Assembly: GCA_020845735.1 (NCBI GenBank)
Contig: JADLFF010000078.1
Coordinates: 1-64,000, forward strand
From: Dehalococcoidia bacterium
GTDB lineage: Bacteria; Chloroflexota; Dehalococcoidia; UBA2979
DNA: 64,000 nt
Direction of reading: 5' to 3'
Every line of letters begins with the position of its first letter. Within the stretch, counting starts at the first letter, position 1. A model generated the notes under the pieces. That model saw only the letters and a program-made list of their open reading frames with translations, did not search any database and was not told the DNA's origin. The position numbers and the translations under genes were made by a program. Below are positions 1 through 7,921 of this stretch, one piece after another.

Positions 1-198
1 CACGGCATCAGCCACGTCGTCGAGAACGTGCGCCAGCTCCGCGGGCAGGCGGACGACTACTGCCCGGGCTGGGCGAACGGCGAGCACACCTACGACTACG
101 CCGAGGGCGGCTGCCGCCAGGTGCGGGACGCGGAGATCACGATGAACCTCGGGTGGGCGATGCCCGCCACGGGCTCGGCGTTGATCATGCACCGCTAG
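1..198 (+). CDS. Thiolase, C-terminal fragment (5' end outside window)
   Basis: The window opens inside a reading frame that ends with TAG at 196-198. It encodes about 65 residues beginning HGISHVVENVRQLRGQA. This matches the C-terminal domain of SCP2/thiolase-like proteins, where a His-Gly near a V..VRQLRG helix is followed by a final strand that here reads GWAMPATGSALIMHR. The next gene, 39 bp downstream, is an OB-fold/zinc-ribbon protein, the usual partner of this thiolase subclass. Such pairs act on acyl-CoA thioesters in lipid or sterol side-chain metabolism; the substrate cannot be told. The catalytic N-terminal domain is outside the window, so activity cannot be judged. Confidence 0.75.
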   Translation, partial: HGISHVVENVRQLRGQADDYCPGWANGEHTYDYAEGGCRQVRDAEITMNLGWAMPATGSALIMHR

Positions 199-237
199 CG
201 CACCGCTAGCCCGCGCGGCATTCGAGGGGAGCAGATC

Positions 238-735
238 ATGGCGGAGTTCCTCGGGGCGACGGTGGCCATCGCACCCAACGACCCGGAGCACCTCGGGTTC
301 CTGCAGGCAGCCGGCGGGGGGCGCTTCGTCCTCCAGCGCTGCGCGGAGTGCTCGAAGCTGCGCTACCCGGTAGGCAACGCGTGCCCGTTCTGCACCGCAC
401 TCGGCTGGGAGTGGGCCGAGGTCAGCGGCCGCGGCACGATCTACTCGTACGAGGTGGTGATGCACCCGATTCACCCCTCGTTCCGCGACCAGGTTCCCTA
501 CGCCATCGTCCTCGTCGAGCTGGACGAGCAACGGGGCGTGCCCACCGAGCATGACGGGCTGCGCGTGCTCTCGATGCTGGTGGACGCCGAGGACCGCCCG
601 GAGTCGATGGAGCGGGTCGCGATCGGCCTCCGCGTCGAGGCGGCGTTCACACCGCTCGGTGATGGCCTCGCGCTGCCTCGCTTCCGGCTCTCCGATGAGC
701 CGCCCGAGCACGCGCCGTGGAGCCTCAAGGGCTGA
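238..735 (+). CDS. OB-fold / zinc-ribbon (DUF35) acyl-CoA-associated protein
   Basis: A 165-residue protein with a rubredoxin-like zinc ribbon (C35-x2-C38 and C49-x2-C52) followed by an OB-fold with the family pattern GRGTIYSYEVV and PYAIVLVELDE. ATG at 238 is preceded by GAGGGGAG at a good distance. DUF35 proteins form complexes with thiolases or other acyl-CoA enzymes and are thought to hold or channel the CoA substrate. It sits between a thiolase and a crotonase-family gene, so the three probably form an operon for one acyl-CoA degradation step. A second DUF35 gene lies at 53.6 kb, also beside a thiolase but in the opposite gene order. Confidence 0.85.
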   Translation: MAEFLGATVAIAPNDPEHLGFLQAAGGGRFVLQRCAECSKLRYPVGNACPFCTALGWEWAEVSGRGTIYSYEVVMHPIHPSFRDQVPYAIVLVELDEQRGVPTEHDGLRVLSMLVDAEDRPESMERVAIGLRVEAAFTPLGDGLALPRFRLSDEPPEHAPWSLKG

Positions 736-773
736 CCGCCAACCCTGCGACGATTGAGAGCGCGAGGAATGAG

Positions 774-1583
774 ATGACGACCTTCGGCAGCTACCCGGAC
801 ATCGAGGTCACGATCGACGGCCACATCGCCGTCGTCGAGATGCAGCGGCCGCCGCACAACTACTTCGACACGGTGATCGTGAAGTCGATCGCCGACGCCT
901 ATGAGGACATCGACCGCGAGACCGATGTGCGCGCGATCGTCTTCGCGGCGGCGGGGCGCTCGTTCTGTGCAGGCGCGCAGCTCGGAGGCGCGCCCACGAC
1001 GGGCGACATCGGTGGCGAGGGGCCGGCGCCGGGCGGGCGCCGCGGCGGCTACCGCCTCTACAACGAGGGCGTGCGCCTGTTTGAGACGGAGACGCCGGTC
1101 GTGGCGGCGGTGCAGGGCCCGGCCGTGGGCGGGGGCCTCGGGCTGGCGCTGAGCGCCGACTTCCGTGTCGCCTCGGAGGAGGCGCGCTTCAGCGCGAACT
1201 TCGCGCGGCTGGGCTTCCACCAGGGGTTCGGCATCACCGAGACGCTGCCCGCGCTGGTCGGCCAGCAGCAGACCGCGCTCCTGCTCTACACGGGACGCCG
1301 GCTCCGCCCGGACGAGGCGTTGCGCATCGGCCTCGTTGACGAGGTGGTGCCGCACGACCAGGTGCGCGCTCGCGCCATCGAGCTCGCCGCGGAGATCGCG
1401 AGCTCCGCGCCGCTCGCCGTGCGCTCGATCCGGCGCACGCTGCGCAAGGGCCTCGCCGAGCGCATCCGCGCCGCCACGGACCGCGAGCAGGTCGAGCAGG
1501 ACTGGCTCCGCCAGACCCAGGACTACCGCGAGGGCGTCCGCGCCACCGCCGATCGGCGCGAGCCCGACTTCCAGGGGCGCTAG
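774..1583 (+). CDS. Enoyl-CoA hydratase/isomerase (crotonase) family protein
   Basis: A 269-residue crotonase-fold protein. The oxyanion-hole segments are visible (SFCAGAQLGG and GPAVGGGLGLALSADF). In my alignment to classical enoyl-CoA hydratase, the two catalytic glutamates fall on other residues: the first lies in GGGLGLA, where GGGCELA is usual, and the second in FSANFARLG, where FGQPEILLG is usual. It may therefore be an isomerase, hydrolase or other crotonase-type reaction. I chose ATG 774, where homology starts; an in-frame ATG at 717 would add residues without crotonase similarity and overlap the DUF35 gene. Its stop codon overlaps the convergent ABC ATPase gene by 4 bp. Confidence 0.82.
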   Translation: MTTFGSYPDIEVTIDGHIAVVEMQRPPHNYFDTVIVKSIADAYEDIDRETDVRAIVFAAAGRSFCAGAQLGGAPTTGDIGGEGPAPGGRRGGYRLYNEGVRLFETETPVVAAVQGPAVGGGLGLALSADFRVASEEARFSANFARLGFHQGFGITETLPALVGQQQTALLLYTGRRLRPDEALRIGLVDEVVPHDQVRARAIELAAEIASSAPLAVRSIRRTLRKGLAERIRAATDREQVEQDWLRQTQDYREGVRATADRREPDFQGR

Positions 1584-2356
1584 GAGCGGCCGCGCACCAG
1601 CGCCTCGAGGACGCGCGCCTTCAAGCCCGCGAACGCGGGACTGGTGACGACCGTGAGCGCCCTCGGCCGTGCGAGCGGCACCTCGATCCGCTCGAGGATC
1701 GTGCCCGGCCGGTCGGACATCACGTAGACGACGTCCGAGAGCACGAGTGCCTCGTCGATGTCGTGGGTCACGAGGAGGGCCGTGCGGCGCTCGTCTGCCG
1801 TCGGCGCGGTCCACACCTCCTGCAGCCAGATCTGCATCTCCTGCCGCGTGAGCGCATCGAGGGCGCCGAACGGCTCATCGAGGAGCAGCGGTCCGCGTGC
1901 GAGGAACGTCCGCGCGAGCGCGAGCCGCTGACGCATGCCGCCGGACAGCTCGGCGGGCCACGCGCGCATGAACTCTCCGAGGCCAAAGCGCTCGAGCAGC
2001 GGCCTCGCGAGTCCTTCCGCCTCGGAGCGCGGTACGCCCTGCAGTTCCAGCCCGAGCACGGCGTTCCCGAGCGCGCGACGCCACGGGAGCAGGGTGTCCT
2101 CCTGCGGCATGTAGGCCGCGTGGCCCGGGCGTCCCCGCACGTCCTCGCCGTTCAGCCGTGCCGCACCGTCCGTGGGCTCGATGAGGCCCGCGAGCACGCG
2201 CAGGAGCGTGCTCTTGCCGCAGCCGCTCCGTCCGATGAGGCTGGCGAACGACCCTGCGGCGACCTCGAGGTTGACGTCGCGCAGCGCCTCGACGGTGCGC
2301 TCCCCTGTGAACGCGTGGGAGAGCGCACGGACCTCGATCGCGGGTGACGTGGCCAC
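1580..2356 (-). CDS. thiZ: ABC transporter ATP-binding protein, thiamine-precursor uptake (ThiZ-like)
   Basis: A 258-residue cytoplasmic ATPase of the nitrate/sulfonate/taurine class. Walker A GRSGCGKST, signature LSGGMRQR, Walker B PLLLDEPFGALD and the switch histidine in LLVTHDIDEA are all present. The start is GTG at 2356, reading VATSPAIEV, just downstream of the binding-protein gene; a longer upstream frame exists but is not similar to ATPases. It is the last gene of a four-gene operon (thiamine-binding-type protein, permease, THI5-like binding protein, ATPase) controlled by a TPP riboswitch, so the cargo is probably hydroxymethylpyrimidine (HMP) or a related thiamine precursor. The symbol is by context and family. 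Confidence 0.82.
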   Translation of the reverse strand: MATSPAIEVRALSHAFTGERTVEALRDVNLEVAAGSFASLIGRSGCGKSTLLRVLAGLIEPTDGAARLNGEDVRGRPGHAAYMPQEDTLLPWRRALGNAVLGLELQGVPRSEAEGLARPLLERFGLGEFMRAWPAELSGGMRQRLALARTFLARGPLLLDEPFGALDALTRQEMQIWLQEVWTAPTADERRTALLVTHDIDEALVLSDVVYVMSDRPGTILERIEVPLARPRALTVVTSPAFAGLKARVLEALVRGRS

Positions 2357-2375
2357 GGGCGTTCTAGTCCTCGCG

Positions 2376-3383
2376 CTACCGGGGCAGGTAGTCGTTGGTG
2401 AACGCCTTCGTCGTGTCGACGTCCTTCTCGAGCAGCTTCGCGCGCCTGAGGAAGGCCGCGAACCGCGACCACGTGTCGGCCTGCTGGAATCCCCAGCGGC
2501 CGTCATCCGCGAGGTACCTCGATGCGTGGTACACGGCGCTGGCCTTGACGAGGTCGGCGTCCAGCTCCGGTGCGGCCGCGAGGAGCGCGTTCGCCGCCTC
2601 GAGGGGTTCACGCGCGGCCGCCTGGTAGCCGCGCGTCGTCGCCTCGAGGAACCGCCGCGCCAGCTCAGGGCGCTCGGCGAGCGTCTTCTCGCTCGCGATG
2701 ATGATCGGCGTGTACCAGTCCGGGATGCAGTTCTGGTAGTCGACGAACTTGATCGACGCCACGTTCGCTCCCGTTACCGCCCGGGCGCGGAGGACGTCCC
2801 ACCCCTCGAACACCCACACGAAGTCGAACCGCCCCGATGACATGCCCACGAGGTAGTCGATGTTGCCCACCTCGACGAAGTTGACCGACTCCGGGTCCGC
2901 TCCGTCGCACGCCACCAGTGTCTTCACCAGCTGCGTCTCGAGGGCGCCCCCGTACCCGCCGTAGCGCTTCCCCGCGAGGTCGCGTGGCCTCGTGATCCCC
3001 CGGTCCCCGAGGACCATGAGGCTCGAGTCGTTGTACGGGAGCAGCGTTGCGATCGCGACGATCGGGGCGCCCTCGGAGCGCGCCGGCAGCAACGACTCCG
3101 ACTGCGAGATCCCGAAGTCCGCACCACCCGTCGCCACCACGGCGTCGGCGCCGGCCTGCGAGGGCTCGACGATCCGCAGGTCGATCCCCGCCTCGCCGTA
3201 CCACCCGCGCGCCTCCGCGAGGTAGATCCCGGCGTGGTGGTTGTTCGGTGTCCAGTTCAGCATCAGCGTGACGGGGGTGAGCCCGTCGGCCGTGGGCGCA
3301 TCCTCGTCCGCGCACGCCACGACCAGCGTCAGCACGGCCAGCAGGAGCAGGGCCCCCGTTCGACGCATCGACGGTGTGATCAC
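2376..3383 (-). CDS. thiY: Thiamine-precursor ABC transporter substrate-binding lipoprotein (ThiY/THI5-like)
   Basis: A 335-residue exported binding protein of the NMT1/THI5-like family. GTG at 3383 is preceded by GGGAGG at a good distance; an ATG at 3368 is further from it. A short signal peptide ends in a lipobox (LTLVVAC). The mature protein opens with LMLNWTPNNHHAGIYLAEA, the family signature where the pyrimidine binds, followed by the two-lobed fold. As a lipoprotein in a cell without an outer membrane, it would be tethered outside the cytoplasmic membrane and feed the ThiX permease. The TPP riboswitch upstream of the operon supports an HMP-type ligand; the exact ligand is inferred. Confidence 0.85.
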   Translation of the reverse strand: MITPSMRRTGALLLLAVLTLVVACADEDAPTADGLTPVTLMLNWTPNNHHAGIYLAEARGWYGEAGIDLRIVEPSQAGADAVVATGGADFGISQSESLLPARSEGAPIVAIATLLPYNDSSLMVLGDRGITRPRDLAGKRYGGYGGALETQLVKTLVACDGADPESVNFVEVGNIDYLVGMSSGRFDFVWVFEGWDVLRARAVTGANVASIKFVDYQNCIPDWYTPIIIASEKTLAERPELARRFLEATTRGYQAAAREPLEAANALLAAAPELDADLVKASAVYHASRYLADDGRWGFQQADTWSRFAAFLRRAKLLEKDVDTTKAFTNDYLPR

Positions 3384-3400
3384 AGGTCCTCCCACTTCGT

Positions 3401-4174
3401 TCACTCCTTCGACCGGGCTGCGTACCGCCACGGGACGACGACGCGCGCAAGCGCCTCGGCGAGGGCGAACAGGGCGATGCTCAGCGCGGCGATCACGACG
3501 ACGGCCACGAACACGCGGTCCGTGCGAAACGAGGTCTGAGCGCGGGTGATGAACAGCCCCAGCCCGGAGCTGGCACCCACCCACTCCCCGATCACCGCAC
3601 CGAGGACGGCGTAGGTCGCGCTGATCTTCAGGCCGCCGAAGAAGTGCGGCAGTGCGGCCGGGAGCCGCACATGCCGCAGCTCCTGCCAGCGCGACCCACC
3701 GAGGCTGCGCACGAGCTCGGTCATTCCTCGATCCGCGGCGAGCAGTCCCTCGACGGTGTTCACGGCGATCGGGAAGAAGCCCACCACGGCAACCACGAGC
3801 ACCTTCGGGAACACACCGAACCCGAACCAGATCACGAGCAGCGGCGCGATCACTACCAGCGGCACGTTCTGGGACACGACCAGCAGCGGATACAGCGCCC
3901 GACGCAGCCACGGGACGCTGGCCATGGCCGCCGCCAGCGCGGCGCCGCTCACGACCGCAAGGAGCAGCCCCGCGACCGCCTCGCCGAGGGTGGTGCGAAC
4001 GTGCCCGGGCAGGACCGCCCGCACCTCGTAGCCCGCGCGCACCACCTGCGACGGCGCGGGCACGAGGTAGGCCGGCACCTCGAGGGCGCGCACGACCACC
4101 TCCCACGCGAGCAGGAGCGTGGCCATGAGCCCGAATGCGGGCCCGTACATCCGCACCTGCCCGAGCGCGCTCAC
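3401..4174 (-). CDS. thiX: ABC transporter permease, thiamine-precursor uptake (ThiX-like)
   Basis: A 257-residue inner-membrane permease of the BPD/SsuC class with about six hydrophobic segments. The cytoplasmic EAA-type loop reads ELVRSLGGSRWQELRHVRLPA and contacts the ATPase. I place the start at GTG 4174, which overlaps the TGA of the preceding gene as GTGA, a typical translational coupling; a second candidate is the ATG of MYGPAFGL. The longer open frame upstream overlaps the neighbouring gene and is not membrane-like. The gene lies between the thiamine-binding-type protein and the binding protein in the TPP-riboswitch operon. Confidence 0.83.
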   Translation of the reverse strand: MSALGQVRMYGPAFGLMATLLLAWEVVVRALEVPAYLVPAPSQVVRAGYEVRAVLPGHVRTTLGEAVAGLLLAVVSGAALAAAMASVPWLRRALYPLLVVSQNVPLVVIAPLLVIWFGFGVFPKVLVVAVVGFFPIAVNTVEGLLAADRGMTELVRSLGGSRWQELRHVRLPAALPHFFGGLKISATYAVLGAVIGEWVGASSGLGLFITRAQTSFRTDRVFVAVVVIAALSIALFALAEALARVVVPWRYAARSKE

Positions 4175-4467
4175 TCCCGGAACTTGCCCGTCAGGCTGGC
4201 GATCGTCGACTGCGGCAGGCGCGGTGAGGTCTGCGCGACCTTCACCACCGTCACCAGCGAGTCGGCGCCGGCCTCCAGGCACGCCTCGTGGACCCGCCGC
4301 AGCAACGGCCAGAGCTGGTCCGGCTCGCCCTCGACGGTAGTTCCGAGCGCGTCCACCTCGTAGTGCAGGCCGGACTGCTCGATGACCGCGATCGCGGCCT
4401 CGATGTGGCGGTAGCGGCTATCGGACGTGCCGGGCGGGTTCGCCAGGCACTCGATCTCCATGATCAC
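4171..4467 (-). CDS. MTH1187-family thiamine-binding protein
   Basis: A 98-residue protein of the MTH1187/YkoF-like superfamily. The family pattern is visible in MEIECLANPPGTSDSRYRHI, in the central GLHYEVDALGTTVEGEPDQLW and in AGADSLVTVVKV. Members are small ferredoxin-like proteins that bind thiamine or its pyrimidine moiety in the cytoplasm. GTG at 4467 has GGAGG six bases upstream; ATG 4461 is the alternative. It is the first gene behind the TPP riboswitch and overlaps the permease gene by four bases, so it probably handles the imported pyrimidine. Confidence 0.85.
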   Translation of the reverse strand: MIMEIECLANPPGTSDSRYRHIEAAIAVIEQSGLHYEVDALGTTVEGEPDQLWPLLRRVHEACLEAGADSLVTVVKVAQTSPRLPQSTIASLTGKFRE

Positions 4468-4579
4468 GGGGAGCCTCCGAGCACGAGCCACTGGCTGGGC
4501 CGCGGAGGCAGGAACCGGTGCGCGTAAGCGCGCGGCGACGGCTGTTCGGTCGTATGAGAGTGCTGGTGTACTTCACCGG

Positions 4580-4663
4580 CCGCTTCCCTACGCTCGCATT
4601 ACCGAGGTCAGGTTCCTGGGGTGGTCCCTGCGCGGGATCTCAGCCTTGCGGCCCCCCCAGCGG
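4580..4663 (-). promoter_or_regulatory. TPP (thiamine pyrophosphate) riboswitch, THI box
   Basis: Read on the minus strand, this segment carries the conserved THI-box blocks in order: a G-rich strand followed by GGCTGAGATCCC, then ACCTGACCTCGGTAATGCG and AGCGTAGGGAAGCGG. P1 can form between AGCGG-type bases at 4659-4663 and CCGCT at 4580-4584. Between the aptamer and the first gene lies CCTCC (minus strand, 4504-4508) that can pair with the GGAGG ribosome site at 4474-4478. Control at translation initiation is therefore plausible, which is an inference. Thiamine sufficiency would shut the uptake operon. Confidence 0.93.
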
Positions 4664-4732
4664 CGCACCTCGCGGTGCCGCTTCACGGTACGGTTCGCCC
4701 CACTCGCCCGTCAACGAGGCGCCCTCGAGCGT

Positions 4733-6094
4733 CTAGCCAGCGGCAGCCCGCCCGAGGGCCTCCGCGGCCGCGCGGTCGGGCGCGACGACCAGGAGCAACG
4801 TCCGCGCATCGAGGCGTACGATGCCCACCCAGCGTCGCCCCACTGCCCCGAGGCGCAGGCTGTCCCCGGCAGGTCCCGGCGTCAGTGCCGCGACGAACTC
4901 GTCGGCGTCCGCCGAGGTGTCCCACGCGATCCGCGCGATCAGGCTGTGGCTCCCGCCCGGCCCCTCGGTCACCACGTATCGATCGCCGCCCCATCCCGTG
5001 GAGACCGCCTGCGCCGAGGGCGCCTGCAGTCCGACCTCACGGAGCCACCGTCGGATGAGGTACTCACCCAGCACGTTGCCCTCGGGGGCACCGACGACCG
5101 TCCAGCCCTCGGGGAGGCGTGGCGCCAGCGCGACGGCGACCGGGGCCTCGCGATTGCGGAACTTCTCGGGGTGCAGCACCTGCTCCGTCGAGTCCGGTGG
5201 CCGCGCAAATGCGGCATCGACCGCCGCGATCCCTCCCGCGCTCGACAGCGTCTGCACAAAGCTCAGCCCCTGCACGTACGGGAACTGCAGCATGTCCATC
5301 AACACCGGGGGCACGGGTGTGCGTGGTGCGGCGCTCGCGGCACCGAGGAGCGCGAGCGCGCCCGACGGCCCGAGCTCCTGCGCGATGTACTGGGCCTGTG
5401 TGAAGACGGCATCACCCTCGATGAGCGTGCTCAGCGCCATCGAGGTGTCGCGGTTGTCCTTCACGGCCTCGCTCAGCGCATCGAGGTCGAAGCGCTGGTC
5501 CTGCAGCGCGTGGTGGTACTCGTGCGCGTACGTCGAGAGCTCCACCGGTCCCGGCGACGCGCCCGCGAGCACGTAGAGGGCGTCCCGCTCCGGGCTGTAC
5601 AACCCGACCACCTGGTCCCCGAGGAGCGCGCGGTACGCCTCGACGAGGTCCGTGCGCGGAGCGATCATCCCCAGCGCCTCGAGCAGCAGCCCCTCCTCGC
5701 GCAGCGCCTCGATGGCCTCCGGGTCGTCGAGCTCGTTGTCGATCAGCGCGCGCATCCCGGTGCCGGTCACGAACTCCTGTGTCACGCCCTCGCGCAGCGC
5801 CGCGCCGCGGATCCGGCGAACGACCTCCTCGACGCGCCCGAGCTGACTCGCGATCTCCGCGCCGGGGATCACGGTCTCAACGGGGCGAGGTGTGCCCGGG
5901 GTTGCCGCGCCCGCCTCGGCGGTGGCGGTGGGCGCGGCCGCAGCGCCGGTCGAGGGTGGCACAGTGGGAGGGGCGGCCGGCGGTGTCGAGGGGGATGCGC
6001 CACACGCCGCGGCAAGCGCCGTTACGAGGACGGCGAGCCCCATCGCGATGTGGTGGCCGGGCGGTCCGAGCGTGTGCGTGGCTCGCGTGTACAT
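4733..6094 (-). CDS. Lipoprotein with a putative zinc metallopeptidase domain (HEYHH)
   Basis: A 453-residue predicted lipoprotein. A hydrophobic segment (about residues 18-30) ends in AAAC with Cys31, followed by a Pro/Ala/Thr linker to about residue 70. The central domain has a zincin motif HEYHH at 191-195 (TYAHEYHHALQDQRF) and a glutamate in LIEGDAVF near 226 that could be the third ligand, the gluzincin arrangement. It would act outside the membrane; the substrate is unknown. I used ATG 6094; no Shine-Dalgarno is obvious, and ATG 6043 would give a shorter signal. The track frame continues far upstream only because it is open opposite the M20 gene. Confidence 0.78.
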   Translation of the reverse strand: MYTRATHTLGPPGHHIAMGLAVLVTALAAACGASPSTPPAAPPTVPPSTGAAAAPTATAEAGAATPGTPRPVETVIPGAEIASQLGRVEEVVRRIRGAALREGVTQEFVTGTGMRALIDNELDDPEAIEALREEGLLLEALGMIAPRTDLVEAYRALLGDQVVGLYSPERDALYVLAGASPGPVELSTYAHEYHHALQDQRFDLDALSEAVKDNRDTSMALSTLIEGDAVFTQAQYIAQELGPSGALALLGAASAAPRTPVPPVLMDMLQFPYVQGLSFVQTLSSAGGIAAVDAAFARPPDSTEQVLHPEKFRNREAPVAVALAPRLPEGWTVVGAPEGNVLGEYLIRRWLREVGLQAPSAQAVSTGWGGDRYVVTEGPGGSHSLIARIAWDTSADADEFVAALTPGPAGDSLRLGAVGRRWVGIVRLDARTLLLVVAPDRAAAEALGRAAAG

Positions 6095-6163
6095 AGAATC
6101 AGTATCGGGTTCGGCGGAGCACCTCGAAAGTGCGCCAGGCCTGCCGCTCGCTAGGATCGCGCG

Positions 6164-7522
6164 ATGAACGAGCCAACGTCCGCTCCTGCCGCACTCCGCG
6201 CACGCGTTGACGCGCTGATGCCGTCGTTGCGGGCCTCCCTCGAGGACCTCGTGCGCCATCCCTCCGTGAGCAGCGCCCCCGATCGCGGGCCGCTGCTGGC
6301 GACGGCTCAGGTGGTGGCCGGCCTCCTCGAGGACGCCGGCGCGCGCGTGCGATTCCTCGAGGTGGACGGGGCGCCACCGGCCATCCTCGCCGAGGTCGAT
6401 GGGCCGCCCGGTGCGCCCTCGGTGCTGCTGTACGCGCACTACGACGTGCAGCCTCCCGGCCCCGACTCGCTCTGGGCGAGTCCGGCCTACGGCCCGACCG
6501 AGCGCAACGGCCGCCTCTACGGGCGCGGGGTGGCCGACGACAAGGCCGGCGTGGTCGCGCACCTGGGGGCGTTGCGGGCGTTCGAGGGCCGGCCGCCCGT
6601 CGCGATCAAGGTCCTGATCGAGGGCGAGGAGGAGATCGGGTCGCCTCACATGAGCGCCCTCCTCGAGCGCTACCGCGACGACCTTGCCGCGGACGTGATC
6701 GTGATCGCGGACCTCGAGCACGCCGCAGTGGGGCAGCCCGGTCTGACCACCTCTCTGCGAGGTCTCGTGGACTGCGTCGTCGAGGTGCGCACGCTGGCCG
6801 CGGGGGTGCACAGCGGACAGTTCGGCGGCGCCGTCCCCGATGCGCTCACGGTCCTCGCGCGGTTGCTCGCGACGCTGCACGACGAAGCCGGCGCTCCGGC
6901 CATCGAGGGGTTGGAGCGCGCTCCCCGAGGTGCAGCCGCACCGGCCGAGGCTGACGTCCGCGCACATGCGGGCGTCCTTGAGGGGGTGCGGTTCATCGGC
7001 AGCGGCACGGTCGCGGACCGCCTCTGGTACCGACCGGCCGTGTCCGTGCTCGCCATTGACGCCCCGCCCGTCGCCGAGGCGATCAACCAGCTCATTCCCT
7101 CGGCCCGCGCAAAGGTCGGGGTCCGCCTCGCGCCGGGCGACGACCCGGCTCGCGCGATGGACGCGCTCGTCGCACACCTCGAGGCACACGTGCCGTGGGG
7201 CGCCCAGCTCGAGGTGACGCGAGGCGCAGCGGCCCGCCCCTTCAGCCTCTCGACCGAGGGGCCGGTCTACGAGGCCGTTCGCAGCGCCCTCCACGAGGCG
7301 TGGGGTGTCGATGCGGTCGAGATCGGCGTCGGAGGCACCGTGCCGCTGGTCGCAGAGTTCGCAGACGCCTACCCCGCGGCGACCATCGTCATGGCCGGCG
7401 TGGGCGACCCCACGAGTCACATCCATGGCCCTGATGAGAGCCTCGCGCTCCAGGAGCTCGAGCGAAACGTGCTCGCCGAGGTGCTCACGCTCCACCTGCT
7501 CGGCGCATCCGCCGCACCGTAG
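6164..7522 (+). CDS. M20-family metallopeptidase (dipeptidase type)
   Basis: A 452-residue cytoplasmic M20 peptidase. The metal-binding pattern is complete in its visible parts: VLLYAHYDVQPP with H92 and D94, GRGVADDKAG with the bridging D125, EGEEEIGS with the catalytic and ligand glutamates near 155-156, and a late histidine in SHIHGPDE. The dimerisation or lid domain occupies roughly residues 215-330. Members cleave dipeptides or N-acyl amino acids with two zinc ions. It is divergent from the lipoprotein gene 70 bp upstream and is followed by a tRNA gene, so it is probably a single-gene unit. The substrate cannot be told from sequence. Confidence 0.87.
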   Translation: MNEPTSAPAALRARVDALMPSLRASLEDLVRHPSVSSAPDRGPLLATAQVVAGLLEDAGARVRFLEVDGAPPAILAEVDGPPGAPSVLLYAHYDVQPPGPDSLWASPAYGPTERNGRLYGRGVADDKAGVVAHLGALRAFEGRPPVAIKVLIEGEEEIGSPHMSALLERYRDDLAADVIVIADLEHAAVGQPGLTTSLRGLVDCVVEVRTLAAGVHSGQFGGAVPDALTVLARLLATLHDEAGAPAIEGLERAPRGAAAPAEADVRAHAGVLEGVRFIGSGTVADRLWYRPAVSVLAIDAPPVAEAINQLIPSARAKVGVRLAPGDDPARAMDALVAHLEAHVPWGAQLEVTRGAAARPFSLSTEGPVYEAVRSALHEAWGVDAVEIGVGGTVPLVAEFADAYPAATIVMAGVGDPTSHIHGPDESLALQELERNVLAEVLTLHLLGASAAP

Positions 7523-7606
7523 GTCACGTCTCGCCCGCGCATCGGGCCGCCGAGTGCGGCATAGTGGCGCGGGCTGACTCGAGTCCCTAAGTTCGAAACG
7601 GCCCTC

Positions 7607-7703
7607 GGGAGTGGATGGTGTCCGGTGGTGCCCGCGGTCTTCAAAACCGTAGTGGGGCTACGTGGTAGTCCCGGGTGGGTTCGACTCCCACGCACTCCCG
7701 CCA
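7607..7703 (+). tRNA. selC: tRNA-Sec (UCA anticodon), selenocysteine tRNA
   Basis: A 97-base tRNA with the features of bacterial tRNA-Sec. The acceptor is long (GGGAGTGG against the strand ending CACTCCCG before an encoded CCA). The D-arm is short (GTCCGGTGGTGCC), the anticodon loop is CTTCAAA with TCA at 7641-7643, the variable arm is long, and the T-arm is GGTGGGTTCGACTCCCAC. It aligns along its length with E. coli selC as I recall it. Its presence implies that the cell decodes UGA as selenocysteine, with SelA, SelB and SelD encoded outside this window. Confidence 0.95.
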
Positions 7704-7761
7704 ACGCGCCGCTCGATCACCGTGCGCCCTCATCCCCACCCCCGAGGTCGCTCCTGGGGGC

Positions 7762-7790
7762 GTGACAACTTCGTAAACGCTTCGTATGAT
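7762..7790 (+). promoter_or_regulatory. Probable sigma-70-type promoter for the PLP decarboxylase gene
   Basis: GTGACA at 7762-7767 and TATGAT at 7785-7790 are separated by 17 bases, a good match to a housekeeping promoter in a GC-rich background. The predicted start lies about 125 bases upstream of the coding start, so the mRNA has a long leader. The leader ends with GCCGAC and GTCGGC segments that can form a hairpin just before the start codon, which might affect translation; this is inference only. Confidence 0.55.
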
Positions 7791-7921
7791 GCAAGACGCG
7801 GTGTGAAGTGAGTCACGGAACGAGTTCCGGATCGCGCCTGTGTGGCCGCGGGCGCTTCGAGGGAATCTCCGTGCATAACAGCCGACCTGCAAAGGCCGCC
7901 GGCTCGACGTCGGCCGATTGT

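Noticed and set aside
498-1814. A 438-codon open frame on the minus strand opposite the DUF35 and crotonase genes
   Set aside because: Its composition is Arg/Ala/Gly-rich and low in hydrophobic residues, as expected for an antisense shadow in a GC-rich genome; the plus-strand genes have clear families.
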